DNA of 64,000 bases from an uncultured Sphingomonadales bacterium (GCA_903832325.1 CAILBC010000023.1:124001-188000), one strand, 5' to 3'; positions 16,702 through 25,354 are shown, counted from the stretch's first letter. The notes: a model not told the origin generated them from the letters alone. Numbers and translations: made by a program.

Positions 16702-17556
16702 GTGCCCCGGATCGGGCCACAGGCAGGCGAACGCGGGTTTGGCCTGGTGGTCGCCGTGGTGGCGATGGCGCTGGCGGCAATGGCGGCGCTGGCCATTGCC
16801 GCGGCCAGCCGCATGGCGGTGATCGGCGAATCGGGCGATCTGGCGCGCGCACGGGCCGAGGCCGCTGCCGATGCCGGTGTGGCGATCACGCTGCATCACC
16901 TCGCCGCGCTCGATCAGACGGCGCTGGCGGCGCTGGACGGGCGCGCGCGCACGATCGCGCTGGATCAGGCGCAGATCAGCGTGCGCGTTATGGACGAACG
17001 CGGCAAGATCGCGCTGGGGCGGACCGAAGACGCGGTGATTGCCAGGCTGCTCGAACAGGCCGGGCTTTCCGGTGGTGCCCTGGCGCAGGCGCGCGACAGT
17101 CTGCTCGACTGGATCGACGATGATGACCAGCCGCGCGCCGCCGGGGCCGAAGCCGCCGACTATGCCGCGCGCAACATTGCCCCGCGCAATGCCATTCCCC
17201 TGTCCATCGACGAACTGGGGAAAATCCGTGGCTTTACCCCCGCGCTGGTCGAACGGCTGCGCCCGGCAATCACGCTGGAAGAAGGCGCAAGGCAGTTCGA
17301 TCCCGCACACGCCGCCCCCGCCGCGATCGCCGCTGCCACGGCCGAGGGCGATCTTTCAACCGCGGTGATCGAACGATCGCGTGAGGCGGCGGGCGACCAG
17401 GTGGCGATCAACGGCGGTGATCCCCGGCAATTGCAGGGGCGCCCGATGACAATCGCGGTTGATGCGCAAGTGCCCGGCGGCGCGGTCCACCGCGAAGTGA
17501 TCGCGGTGATCACCGGGCAGCGCGAACACCCTTACGAAATTCATGCCGTACGCTGA
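16702..17556 (+). CDS. gspK: Minor pseudopilin GspK-like protein
   Basis: This 284-aa protein starts with a hydrophobic prepilin-like segment (E-R-G-F-G-L-V-V-A-V-V-A-M-A-L). It then has the long GspK domain with the L-L-D-W-I-D-D-D-D-x-P segment that binds calcium in GspK, and an S-I-D-E-L-x-x-I-R-G-F helix-hairpin-helix-like region. The GTG at 16702, four bases after the gspD stop, is the best start; a TTG at 16663 inside gspD is the alternative. GspK normally follows GspJ; here it is displaced to the operon end. Confidence 0.85.
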   Translation: MPRIGPQAGERGFGLVVAVVAMALAAMAALAIAAASRMAVIGESGDLARARAEAAADAGVAITLHHLAALDQTALAALDGRARTIALDQAQISVRVMDERGKIALGRTEDAVIARLLEQAGLSGGALAQARDSLLDWIDDDDQPRAAGAEAADYAARNIAPRNAIPLSIDELGKIRGFTPALVERLRPAITLEEGARQFDPAHAAPAAIAAATAEGDLSTAVIERSREAAGDQVAINGGDPRQLQGRPMTIAVDAQVPGGAVHREVIAVITGQREHPYEIHAVR

Positions 17557-17578
17557 AAATTGCCCCGCGCCGAAGGGT

Positions 17579-18445
17579 TCAGGGCTGCGCTCCCACTGGC
17601 AGGCCCCAGGGGCGGAACAGCGAATGGGTTGCCGCAGGGGCAGCGGCCACGGGGATCAGCGCGGCGCGCGCTGACCGGCGCCCGGCGCGACGCCCGGCCC
17701 GTGCCGAAATGCCGGAAGCAGGTTGGCCATATCGAGAAAGGGCAACCGCCGGCGCGGCGCCGGCCATGTCCGGCTCACCAATCGTGGCGACGGGTGCTGC
17801 CGCCAGCATGCCGTCGCCGGGCATGGCATAAAAGATGTGCGCGCCAATCTGCGCCACCCGGCGCCCGGTCGCCGCCCACGCCGGCAGCACGTAATCGGCA
17901 TGATAGTGCGTGGCCCCGCCGACATGATCGGGCGCGGCACCATCCAGCACTTGTTCGGCGACAGTGCGCGCCACCAGCATCGTCTGCGATGACAGGCGCC
18001 GGGCCAGCGATCCGTCGCAGGCAAAGGTGAACTGGCACCCGGTGTGCCGTTCGGCGCCCTGAAACACCACGCCGCACACTGTCTTGGGCCGGTTGGGATG
18101 GTGCAGCCGATTGAGAATCACCTGCCCCACCGCCTGCTGGCCGGCAATCGGCTGACCGGCGGCTTCATAGGCGATGGCCCAGCTCATGCAATCAAGCGCC
18201 CGATTGCGATCTTCATTCAGCACCGGTGCAGTGCCACCCGGGGACGAAATCACCGGCGAAAACAGCGCATTGGCCGCTGGTGCAACGGTGGCGCGATCTT
18301 CGCTGCCGTAAAACCCGGTCGGCGCCGGGACCGTGCCCAGGGCATCGATCGATTGCGCCTGCACGGCGCACGGCGCAGTAAAGGCGGCAAGGATCAGCGC
18401 CAGAAGCAGCGCGCCAATCGATCGAAGATCACGAAAAACGGTCAT
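17579..18445 (-). CDS. Cell wall hydrolase, SleB-like (Hydrolase_2), exported
   Basis: This 288-aa protein has a signal peptide (about 1-30, ending A-V-Q-A-Q) and a SleB/CwlJ-type catalytic domain at about 85-200. The domain contains A-I-A-Y-E-A-A-G-Q-P-I-x-G-Q-Q-A-V-G-Q-V-I-L-N with the general-acid Glu, and the conserved H-x-x-Y-V-x-P-x-W-A region. The first exported SleB homologues were spore-cortex lytic enzymes; in Gram-negatives such proteins are taken to remodel peptidoglycan. The C-terminal ~60 residues are Ala/Arg-rich and probably disordered. Convergent with gspK, 22 bases apart. Confidence 0.8.
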   Translation of the reverse strand: MTVFRDLRSIGALLLALILAAFTAPCAVQAQSIDALGTVPAPTGFYGSEDRATVAPAANALFSPVISSPGGTAPVLNEDRNRALDCMSWAIAYEAAGQPIAGQQAVGQVILNRLHHPNRPKTVCGVVFQGAERHTGCQFTFACDGSLARRLSSQTMLVARTVAEQVLDGAAPDHVGGATHYHADYVLPAWAATGRRVAQIGAHIFYAMPGDGMLAAAPVATIGEPDMAGAAPAVALSRYGQPASGISARAGRRAGRRSARAALIPVAAAPAATHSLFRPWGLPVGAQP

Positions 18446-18537
18446 CACGCCGCTGTGCCGGTGATTTGTTTCACCTGATTGACACAATTGCCCGCAACAA
18501 GCGCGCATCGCCCGCGCCGCAGGCTGAAGGATCAGGC

Positions 18538-19164
18538 ATGTTCGGCAAGATTGCGTTTCGAGGTTCCGGCCCGATGTCAGGCCTTTGCTGTGCCGCGCTG
18601 CTTTTGCTGATCGGCAGCACGGCGCCAATACGTGCTGCCGCGCCTGCACCTGATGCAACCGAACAACCGGTCTTGCTGCCCGAACGCCTGCTCGATTGTT
18701 CGATCGGCCATGTGATCAATTTCGACCCGGCGCACGAACAGACCGCCGACCAGTTGCGGTATGACACACGGCACCATTTCGTGGTGTTTCTGGCGCGGCA
18801 CCGGCGGCTGGTCGGGGTGCCGCCCGATCCGCTCGACAAGGCTCCCAAAGTCGATCCGCGCACGCGGATCATCGCCGACCCCGATCATATCTCGGCCCAG
18901 CCGGGGCCGAATTTCGGCCGGCTGATCGATCAATGGCCCGAACGCGTGGAACTGAGCACGCCGATCAACGCCGACGGACTGCTCAACGCGATCGTGCTCA
19001 ACCCGATCGACGAAGCGGGCGCCACCGCCTGGCTGTTCATGCTGCGTGCCACCGAGCTGACGCATTTCGACCCGGCCCACATCTATCAGGGCACCTGCCA
19101 TATCCTGACCGGCAAAGCCGCGACCGAGGCCGAACACGCCGCACGCTACGGCGCGTCGGGATAA
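18538..19164 (+). CDS. Hypothetical exported protein
   Basis: This 208-aa protein has a likely signal peptide (about 1-33, ending R-A-A-A-P) and a soluble domain with one Cys in L-L-D-C-S-I-G-H and another in Y-Q-G-T-C-H. Such a pair could form a disulfide. The ATG at 18538 is preceded by AAGGA at a good distance. It is divergent from the cell-wall hydrolase gene, so the two may share a control region of about 90 bases. I do not recognise the family. Confidence 0.7.
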   Translation: MFGKIAFRGSGPMSGLCCAALLLLIGSTAPIRAAAPAPDATEQPVLLPERLLDCSIGHVINFDPAHEQTADQLRYDTRHHFVVFLARHRRLVGVPPDPLDKAPKVDPRTRIIADPDHISAQPGPNFGRLIDQWPERVELSTPINADGLLNAIVLNPIDEAGATAWLFMLRATELTHFDPAHIYQGTCHILTGKAATEAEHAARYGASG

Positions 19165-19166
19165 CG

Positions 19167-19430
19167 TCACATCCGCTGTGCCAGCCAGACGAGCAGGCAC
19201 GCCAGCACCGACCCGCCTATCACAAGCGCTTCGGCCCAGGGGGCGATGGCCTGCGCCGGACTGGGTGGAAGCAGATGCGCCCGCGCGCGCGGATTGCGCC
19301 CGGGCAGCACCGGCGGGCCATCGCGGTGCAGCGCGGCGCGCGCACGCGCCAGCACTTCATCAGCCAGGCACGCCGCTTCGGCGGCTGTCAGGCGGCGGGC
19401 AGAGGGAAATTCCGGCTTTGGCACGCCCAT
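19167..19430 (-). CDS. Small tail-anchored membrane protein, unknown
   Basis: This 87-aa product has a charged N-terminal helix (about 8-30, A-A-E-A-A-C-L-A-D-E-V-L), a Pro/Arg-rich middle and one C-terminal membrane helix (about 64-84). A TTG six bases upstream is in frame but the ATG at 19430 is preferred. Its end lies two bases from the end of the convergent hypothetical gene. No family recognised; codon usage fits a real gene. Confidence 0.5.
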   Translation of the reverse strand: MGVPKPEFPSARRLTAAEAACLADEVLARARAALHRDGPPVLPGRNPRARAHLLPPSPAQAIAPWAEALVIGGSVLACLLVWLAQRM

Positions 19431-19592
19431 GGGCAATCTCGCGGCTGTTGCGCCCGGAACGGACCCGGGTGATCAGCCAGCACTATCGCAGCGCAGTGTC
19501 GACAATCGGAGAACACCCCCCCGCATGGTTGCACGTAGCGGGCGTAAAGAGGTGCGAAAGGGCCGGTTGCGCGAATGGGCCGGGCGCGCGGA

Positions 19593-20477
19593 TCATTCCC
19601 CCCGTTCCAGCGCGGCAACGATGTGCTGCGCCAGCCGATGCGCGGTGTCCGACAGGCCCGGCGCCTCGATCAGCGCGATTTCGGTATCATATAGCGGTGG
19701 CAGATCGTGATCGCCGGAAATCCCGGCAAGGCTGGAAACTGCGGCCAGATAGGGCGGCACCATTTCGCGCGGCAGCACAGTAATGCCCAGCCCCGCATGC
19801 ACCGCCGACCGCGCGCCAGCCAGGCTGGTCGAAGTATACGCCACGCGCCATTTGCGCCCCATGGCATCCAGCGCATCGGTCGCGCGCTTGCGATAGACGC
19901 AGGGTTCGGGCGAGACCACCAGCGGCACGCAGGCCATGCCCGCCGCCGCGCCGGCATCGCGCGCCACCCACACCAGCGGTTCGCGCCACACGCGCATGCC
20001 CTCCAGCGCGGCAGACGGTTCGCGCTTCACCAGCACCAGGTCGAACCGCCCGGCATGAAACGCATCGAGCAGGTTGAGCGTCAGATCGCAGGTCACTTCC
20101 AGTTCGACCAGCGGATGCGCCTTGGCAAAGGCGGCCAGCACGCCGGGCAGATGCGCAGTGGCGAAATCCTCGGGTACGCCCAGCCGCACGCGCCCGGTCA
20201 TGTCGGGTTCGAACAGTTCGGCCAGCGCGGCATCGTTCAGCCGCAGCAATTGCCGCGCCGGGCCAAGCAGCCGTTCGCCATCCGGGGTCAGCGCCAGCGA
20301 TCGCGGGGTGCGGACAAACACCGGCCGGCCGATCTGGTCCTCCAGCCGCCGGATCTGCAGGCTGACCGTCGATTGCGTGCGGCCCAGCCGGTCGCCGGCG
20401 CGGGTGAAGCTGCCGGTTTCGGCAATCGTGACAAAGCAGCGCAGCAGATCGAGATCAAAAGTGCGGGTACCGGGCAT
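19593..20477 (-). CDS. LysR-family transcriptional regulator, divergent from the DAB operon
   Basis: This 294-aa LysR regulator has an N-terminal winged helix-turn-helix (about 8-67: F-V-T-I-A-E-T-G-S-F-T-R-A-G ... T-Q-S-T-V-S-L-Q-I-R-R-L-E) and a substrate-binding effector domain (about 92-290). The ATG at 20477 gives the normal family length. It is transcribed away from dabB with a 135-base spacer, the usual arrangement for a LysR that controls its divergent neighbour. In known DAB loci LysR genes are common neighbours; the effector here is unknown but may report carbon status. Confidence 0.88.
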   Translation of the reverse strand: MPGTRTFDLDLLRCFVTIAETGSFTRAGDRLGRTQSTVSLQIRRLEDQIGRPVFVRTPRSLALTPDGERLLGPARQLLRLNDAALAELFEPDMTGRVRLGVPEDFATAHLPGVLAAFAKAHPLVELEVTCDLTLNLLDAFHAGRFDLVLVKREPSAALEGMRVWREPLVWVARDAGAAAGMACVPLVVSPEPCVYRKRATDALDAMGRKWRVAYTSTSLAGARSAVHAGLGITVLPREMVPPYLAAVSSLAGISGDHDLPPLYDTEIALIEAPGLSDTAHRLAQHIVAALERGE

Positions 20478-20612
20478 GGGCGCGGGCAGGCTCCAACCAT
20501 GTATAAATTCAATGATAGTGATTTCAAGATATCGTTTTACCAATGATTGCGCAAACGCAAAAGCAGCAGCGAGCCGGGCCCGACCAACGGATTTGCCCCA
20601 AAGGATCTGCTT
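20478..20612. promoter_or_regulatory. LysR-dabB divergent intergenic region
   Basis: This 135-base spacer is strongly AT-rich compared with flanking genes and holds candidate LysR sites: a TAT-N10-ATA element at 20502-20517, GATATC at 20527-20532 and the palindrome TTGCGCAA at 20547-20554. AAGGA at 20600-20605 is the ribosome site for dabB. Assigning a specific operator would need footprinting. Confidence 0.45.
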
Positions 20613-21908
20613 ATGCCGCCTGCCAGTGCCGCCCCTTTCGCGCTGTCCCTTCACGTCGATCCGCTGGCGCTGATCATGATTGCGCTGACGCTGTTCGTGG
20701 CGGCGATCATCGCGGCCTTTGCCCGCCGCTATCTCCGCGCCGACCGCAACCGGCGCGGTTTTGCGCGGGATTTTGCGCTGCTGGTGGCCAGCGTGGTGCT
20801 GTTTGTGTGCGCCGGCAATCTGGTGCTGCTGGCGCTGGGGTGGATCGCCAGCGGGGCGCTGCTGGCGCGGCTGATCGGGCACCAGCGCGATTGGGCCGAG
20901 GCGCGCGCCGCGGCACGGCGGGCGCGGTGGGCCTTTGCCATCGGTGATGCCGCGCTGGTGGCGGCGCTCGCCATCCTGGGCGTGGCGACGGGGTCGGCCG
21001 ATCTGGGCCGGGTGATCGGCGCGGCGGGGGCATTGCCGGCGCTGGTGGCCGCGCTGGCTGCGGCGCTGTTGCTGGTGGCGGCGGCGGCGCGGTGCGCCCT
21101 GCCGCCCTTTTCCGGCTGGCTGCTGGCATCGATGACTGCGCCCACCCCGGTTTCGGCGCTGATGCATGCCGGGCTGGTCAATGCCGGCGGGTTTCTGCTG
21201 ATCCGCTTTGCCCCGGTGCTGCATGCCGCGCCGGGGGTGCGCCTTGCGGCTGTGGCGATCGGGCTGATCGCGGCGGTGCACGGCGCCGGAGTGATGCTGG
21301 TGCGCCCCGATGTAAAGCGCGCGCTTGCCGGATCGACCGTGGCGCAGATGGGCTTCATGATCATGACGTGCGGGCTGGGCGCTTATGCCGCCGCGCTGTG
21401 GCACATCGTGGCGCACGGGCTGTTCAAGGCCTGGCTGTTCCTGGGTTCGGGATCGGCCATCGGCATGACGGGCAGCCGGGCCGACGCGCCTGCGCCCGGT
21501 GGTGCGAAAGTGGCGCCGATGATCGCCGCGATCACGCTGGCGCTGGCGCTGGCGGGCCTCGTTCTCGGTTTGCGCATAGAGGTACCGCTGGTGCTGGGCG
21601 TGGCAACCGCGCTTGCCGCGCTGGGCGGCACGGTGCAGGCGCCGCTGCTGCCCGGGGGGCGGCTGGCGACGGGTGCGCTGGTGGCCGCGCTGGCCGGGGC
21701 GCACCTGGCCGGGCTGACTTTGATCGGCCGCGCCCTGGGCCCCGACGGGCCGGCGGTGCTGCCTGCGCCCGCGCTGATTGCGCTGGTGGCCGCGTTTCTG
21801 GGGCTGTGGGTGTGGCAGGCCCGGCGGCCCACGCTGCCTGCCGCGCTCTATGTCCATCTGTTGAATGCCGGAGCGCTGGCGCCGGCCCCTGCGGGAGACG
21901 CGCAATGA
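20613..21908 (+). CDS. dabB: DabB, NuoL/MrpA-like cation-conducting subunit of DAB inorganic carbon transporter
   Basis: This 431-aa polytopic membrane protein is of the proton-conducting transporter family (NuoL/M/N, MrpA). Family signatures include P-P-F-S-G-W-L-L-A-S-M-T-A-P-T-P-V-S-A-L-M-H-A-G and D-V-K-R-A-L-A-G-S-T-V-A-Q-M-G-F-M, with the conserved Lys/His of the half-channel and a later H-I-V-A-H-G-L-F-K-A. At ~430 aa it is shorter than NuoL (~610), as DabB is. No Nuo genes flank it; instead the next gene is dabA. In characterised DABs, DabB couples the ion gradient to vectorial CO2 hydration by DabA. An upstream in-frame TTG at 20547 is rejected in favour of the ATG with AAGGA. Confidence 0.88.
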   Translation: MPPASAAPFALSLHVDPLALIMIALTLFVAAIIAAFARRYLRADRNRRGFARDFALLVASVVLFVCAGNLVLLALGWIASGALLARLIGHQRDWAEARAAARRARWAFAIGDAALVAALAILGVATGSADLGRVIGAAGALPALVAALAAALLLVAAAARCALPPFSGWLLASMTAPTPVSALMHAGLVNAGGFLLIRFAPVLHAAPGVRLAAVAIGLIAAVHGAGVMLVRPDVKRALAGSTVAQMGFMIMTCGLGAYAAALWHIVAHGLFKAWLFLGSGSAIGMTGSRADAPAPGGAKVAPMIAAITLALALAGLVLGLRIEVPLVLGVATALAALGGTVQAPLLPGGRLATGALVAALAGAHLAGLTLIGRALGPDGPAVLPAPALIALVAAFLGLWVWQARRPTLPAALYVHLLNAGALAPAPAGDAQ

Positions 21909-24553
21909 CCATGCAACTGCAAAAAGACTTTGCCGGGGGGGCAGCATCCCTTTCCGAACGGGTCCTGCCCAGCCGGGCCGAAGTGGCCGCGCTGGTGGCG
22001 CTGGCCGCGCGCACGGTGGCGCCGCTGTGGCCGCTGGAAAGCGCGATCGCGGTCAACCCGCTGGCCGGATATGAAGACCTGCCGTTTGAAACCGCAGTGG
22101 CCCGCGCGGCGCAGCGGTTCGGCGCGCGCGAAACGCTGCCGCTGGCAGCATGGCGGCGGCTGCTCCAGGCGGGGCGGATCGATGCCGGCGCGCTGCGCGA
22201 GGCGGCGATTGCCGTGCTGGGCGGGCTGGAGGCGGCCTTTTCCCCGATCGGGCCCGATCTGTTGCCGCTGGATCTGCTGATGGCGCGGCTGATCGATTTG
22301 CCGGTGGCTGCGCCCGAAGCATCGCCCGCGCTGACCGGTGCCCAGGCGTTCATCGCCAAATGGTGCGCCGCGTTCCTTGATCAGGGCGGCGCGTCCAGCG
22401 CGATGCCGCATCGCGACCTGGGGCTGTATCGCGCGGTGCTTGCCCTGGCGGCGCATGACCGCGATTTTCACCGGCTGACCGGCGCGGCAGGGCAGCGCCT
22501 GCTGCTGAGCGTGCCGCGCGATCCGTTCGATGCAATTGCCGAAGCGATCGTGGAATGGGATCTGCCCGCCGGGGCCGAAGTTGACCGCCTGGCCGATCTG
22601 GTGGCGCGCCTGCCGGGCTGGGCCGGACACATCCGCTGGCGCTGCGACCATGCCGACCCGGCCGACAGCGCGGGCGCACCGGCGACAATGGCCGACCTGA
22701 TCGCGCTGTGGACCGTGCTGGAGCGGGCCCTGCCCGCCCGTGCCCAACCTGAATCCGCCCAAGCTGAGTCCGGGCAACCTGAATCCGCGCAGCCTGAATC
22801 CGGTCAAGCTGGGCCGAAATCCTGGGCGGCGCCCGCGCTGGCCGCGCATTTCGGGCTGGCGCCACATACCCTTGCCACGCTCGATCCGGCGCAGCGGGCG
22901 CGGATGCACGGCATCGCGACAATGCCCGAATCCGCGCTGGGCGCGCTGTACATGACCGCTGCCGAGCGCGGTTATCGCGACGATCTGGTGCCACGGCTCA
23001 GCGCGGCAGCGCGCAAGGCACCACCAGCCGCCACGCCCGCGGCGCAACTGGTGTTCTGCATCGATGTGCGGTCCGAACCGTTCCGCCGCGCGCTGGAGGC
23101 GCAGGGCGCCTATGAAACGCTGGGCTATGCCGGATTTTTCGGCCTGCCGATCGCGCGCCATCGCCACGGAGCAGCAGAAAGCGGCGCGGCGCCGCGCGAC
23201 CGGCTGCTGCCGGTGCTGCTGGCGCCGCAGCACACGCTGCACGAGGCGCCTGCCCCCGGGCACGAGGCCGCGGCGCACCGCGCCCAGGCCGCCGCCGCAC
23301 GCAGCGCATGGACCGGCACGCTGTTTGGCCGGGCCAAGCAGGGCCTGGCCACGGCCTTTGCCACGGCCGAGGCGACCGGCCCGCTGGCCGGTGCGCTGAT
23401 GCTGGCGCGCACGTTTGCGCCCCGTCTGGCCAGCCGCATGGCCGCGGCGATCACGCCCTCGGCAGATCCGGTGACCGTGCCCGATCTGGGCGGGTTCACC
23501 CTGTCGGAAAAGCTGGGGTATGGCGCGCTGCTGTTCCGCCTGACCGGGCTGCGTGCAGAAACTGCGGCGCGGCTGGTGGTGCTGGCCGGGCATGCCGGTG
23601 GCGCGGTGAACAATCCCTATGCGGCGGCGCTCGATTGCGGGGCCTGCGGCGGGCACCCCGGCGGGTTCAACGCGCGCGTCCTGGCCGCGATGCTGAACGA
23701 TCCGCACGTGCGCGGCGGGCTGGCCGCGCAAGGGCTGGCGCTGCCCGAAACCACCCGCTTCATGGCGGCCGAACACAACACCACCACCGATGCGGTAACG
23801 CTGTTCGATCGCGATGCGCTGCCCGCCAGCCACCGCGCCGAACTGGCCGCGCTGGAGGCGGCGCTGGCGCGGGCCGGCGCGGCCAACCGCGAACGGCGCG
23901 CGGCACAGCTCGGCCGCAGCGCCGATGATCTGCTGACCGGCGCGGTGCACTGGGGCGAAGTGCGCCCCGAATGGGGCCTGGCCGGCAATGCCGCATTCGT
24001 GGTCGGCCCGCGCTGGCTGACCGCCGATGCCGATCTGGGCGGGCGCGCGTTCCTTCACAGCTATGACTGGCGCAGCGATCCGGAGGGGCAGATTCTGGCC
24101 ATGATCCTGACCGCGCCGATGGTCGTGGCGCAATGGATCAACTGCCAATACCTGTTTTCGACCATCGACAACGACCGCTATGGCGCGGGGGACAAGACCA
24201 CGCAGAACGCGATCGGCCGGATCGGCGTGGTGCAGGGCAATGGCGGCGATCTGTGCGTCGGTCTGCCGCGCCAATCGCTGTTTGCCGACCACGGCGCCGC
24301 CGTATCCGGCCCGGCGGGCACGCCCTGGCACATTCCCCAGCGCCTGCTGACCGTGGTCCACGCCCCGTTTGACCGGGTGGAGGCGGTAATCGCTGCCAAC
24401 CCGGTGCTGATGCGGCTGTTCGGCAATGCCTGGGTCCACCTGGTGGTGATCGATCCGGCCAGCGGCAAGGCGCTGCGCCGGGCCAGCGATGCCGAAATGC
24501 TGCCCCGCGCAGGCAACGAAAATCCATCCCCCACTCAGGAGAAGCGGCCATGA
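21905..24553 (+). CDS. dabA: DabA, zinc carbonic-anhydrase-like subunit (DUF2309/UPF0753) of DAB transporter
   Basis: This 882-aa cytoplasmic protein is of the DUF2309 family. The zinc-site pattern reported for Halothiobacillus DabA is C-x-D ... H-x14-C. Here it is Cys385, Asp387, His563 and Cys578, with the same 15-residue H-to-C spacing, so the beta-carbonic-anhydrase-like site is intact. Other family motifs include N-P-L-A-G-Y-E near 53, E-H-N-T-T-T-D, and the W-I-N-x-Q-Y-x-x-S-T-I-D-N segment near 743-758. Residues about 279-302 form an inserted Q/P/E/S tandem repeat (QPESA-type units, 15 bases each). Overlaps dabB and the PII-like gene by four bases, so the three are one operon. Confidence 0.93.
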   Translation: MTMQLQKDFAGGAASLSERVLPSRAEVAALVALAARTVAPLWPLESAIAVNPLAGYEDLPFETAVARAAQRFGARETLPLAAWRRLLQAGRIDAGALREAAIAVLGGLEAAFSPIGPDLLPLDLLMARLIDLPVAAPEASPALTGAQAFIAKWCAAFLDQGGASSAMPHRDLGLYRAVLALAAHDRDFHRLTGAAGQRLLLSVPRDPFDAIAEAIVEWDLPAGAEVDRLADLVARLPGWAGHIRWRCDHADPADSAGAPATMADLIALWTVLERALPARAQPESAQAESGQPESAQPESGQAGPKSWAAPALAAHFGLAPHTLATLDPAQRARMHGIATMPESALGALYMTAAERGYRDDLVPRLSAAARKAPPAATPAAQLVFCIDVRSEPFRRALEAQGAYETLGYAGFFGLPIARHRHGAAESGAAPRDRLLPVLLAPQHTLHEAPAPGHEAAAHRAQAAAARSAWTGTLFGRAKQGLATAFATAEATGPLAGALMLARTFAPRLASRMAAAITPSADPVTVPDLGGFTLSEKLGYGALLFRLTGLRAETAARLVVLAGHAGGAVNNPYAAALDCGACGGHPGGFNARVLAAMLNDPHVRGGLAAQGLALPETTRFMAAEHNTTTDAVTLFDRDALPASHRAELAALEAALARAGAANRERRAAQLGRSADDLLTGAVHWGEVRPEWGLAGNAAFVVGPRWLTADADLGGRAFLHSYDWRSDPEGQILAMILTAPMVVAQWINCQYLFSTIDNDRYGAGDKTTQNAIGRIGVVQGNGGDLCVGLPRQSLFADHGAAVSGPAGTPWHIPQRLLTVVHAPFDRVEAVIAANPVLMRLFGNAWVHLVVIDPASGKALRRASDAEMLPRAGNENPSPTQEKRP
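22740..22812 (+). repeat. In-frame 15-bp tandem repeat inside dabA
   Basis: About four and a half units encode Q-P-E-S-A / Q-A-E-S-G type pentapeptides. The repeat falls between conserved blocks of DabA and most likely forms a flexible loop. Because the period is a multiple of three, copy-number changes would not break the frame. Confidence 0.8.
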
Positions 24554-24927
24554 CCATGGCATCCAACACCACGCTGACGCTGCACCGTCTCAAAAAGATC
24601 GAAATCATTGTCCATGCCGAAGACCAGCGCCCGGTGGAGGATCTGCTGCACGCCGCCGGGATCGGCGGGTGGACGATGATCCGCGATGTGGCCGGGCTGG
24701 GCCACGGCGGATTTCACCAGGGGCGATCGATTTTCAACGATCAGACCGGGCTGGTGATGTTTGTCGGCGTGGCCGACGCGGCCACGATCGAACGCGCCGC
24801 GCGCGGGCTGGCGCGCCTGTTTGAAACGCGCGCCGGGGTCACATTCCTGTCAGAAGTGGAGGTGATGCGATCGGGCTATTTCGCGCCCGGCACCGCAGAC
24901 GGCGCGGCGCCGGTGGAACGCATCTGA
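24550..24927 (+). CDS. PII-like nucleotide-sensor protein linked to DAB
   Basis: This 125-aa protein has the small ferredoxin-like PII fold pattern: strand L-H-R-L-K-K-I-E-I-I-V-H-A-E, helix V-E-D-L-L-H-A-A-G-I-G-G-W-T, a T-loop region, and E-V-E-V-M-R-S-G-Y-F at the end. It lacks the canonical GlnB/GlnK T-loop uridylylation signature. Related PII-like proteins (SbtB, CPII) sit beside bicarbonate transporters and bind adenine nucleotides, in CPII with bicarbonate. By analogy it may gate DabAB according to energy or carbon state (inference). Translationally coupled to dabA. Confidence 0.78.
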   Translation: MTMASNTTLTLHRLKKIEIIVHAEDQRPVEDLLHAAGIGGWTMIRDVAGLGHGGFHQGRSIFNDQTGLVMFVGVADAATIERAARGLARLFETRAGVTFLSEVEVMRSGYFAPGTADGAAPVERI

Positions 24928-24938
24928 GCAGCCGGCGT

Positions 24939-25343
24939 TCAACAGCAGAGCGGGCGGCGCATGTTGATGATATGGGCGCTGGCGACCAGCAGGACCCCGG
25001 CAATGGTCATCACCGCCTCCATCGGGCCATGGTTCGACAGCACCGCACCCGCCATCAGCATCAGCCCCGCGCTGCCCAGCAGCAGCGGTACGCGGTGCCC
25101 ATGGCGCAACGCATTGGTGCCGATGGTGGCCGCGCCGATGCCCACGGCCGCCACCAGCCCGAAACGATGGATCGCGGGATTGAGCAAAAGCCCGCCCCCG
25201 ATACCCAGCACGCCGATCAGCACCAGCCCGGCCAGGCAATGGATCATGCACAGGCCCGACACGATCACGCCCACCCGGTCCAGCCGGGAACGGCGGGCGC
25301 GGTGTTGAAAGGGCGATGGGGATTGGCGGGCCGATTCGGGCAT
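24939..25343 (-). CDS. MerC-family membrane protein
   Basis: This 134-aa protein has four predicted membrane helices after a basic N-terminus (R-R-S-R-L-D-R). Cysteines in G-L-C-M-I-H-C in helix one and a terminal Cys-Cys pair match the thiol pattern of MerC-type metal transporters. There are no other mer genes, so mercury resistance is unlikely. MerC-like proteins in alphaproteobacteria often sit in zinc-responsive loci. The promoter contains a Zur-like palindrome (25355-25371), which supports a role in zinc homeostasis (inference). Convergent with the PII-like gene, 11 bases apart. Confidence 0.75.
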   Translation of the reverse strand: MPESARQSPSPFQHRARRSRLDRVGVIVSGLCMIHCLAGLVLIGVLGIGGGLLLNPAIHRFGLVAAVGIGAATIGTNALRHGHRVPLLLGSAGLMLMAGAVLSNHGPMEAVMTIAGVLLVASAHIINMRRPLCC

Positions 25344-25354
25344 GGCCGCGCTAT

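Noticed and set aside
20478..21947. 784-residue extension of the LysR frame across dabB
   Set aside because: The added residues are a low-complexity shadow of dabB on the opposite strand; the LysR start at 20477 gives a full and normal-length regulator.
20613..24927. Reading the membrane subunit as part of a Complex I or Mrp operon
   Set aside because: No other nuo or mrp genes adjoin it, and the next gene is a DUF2309 protein with an intact DabA zinc site.
24939..25343. Mercury-resistance locus
   Set aside because: No merR, merA, merT or merP is nearby; only a MerC-like protein, which occurs outside mercury operons.
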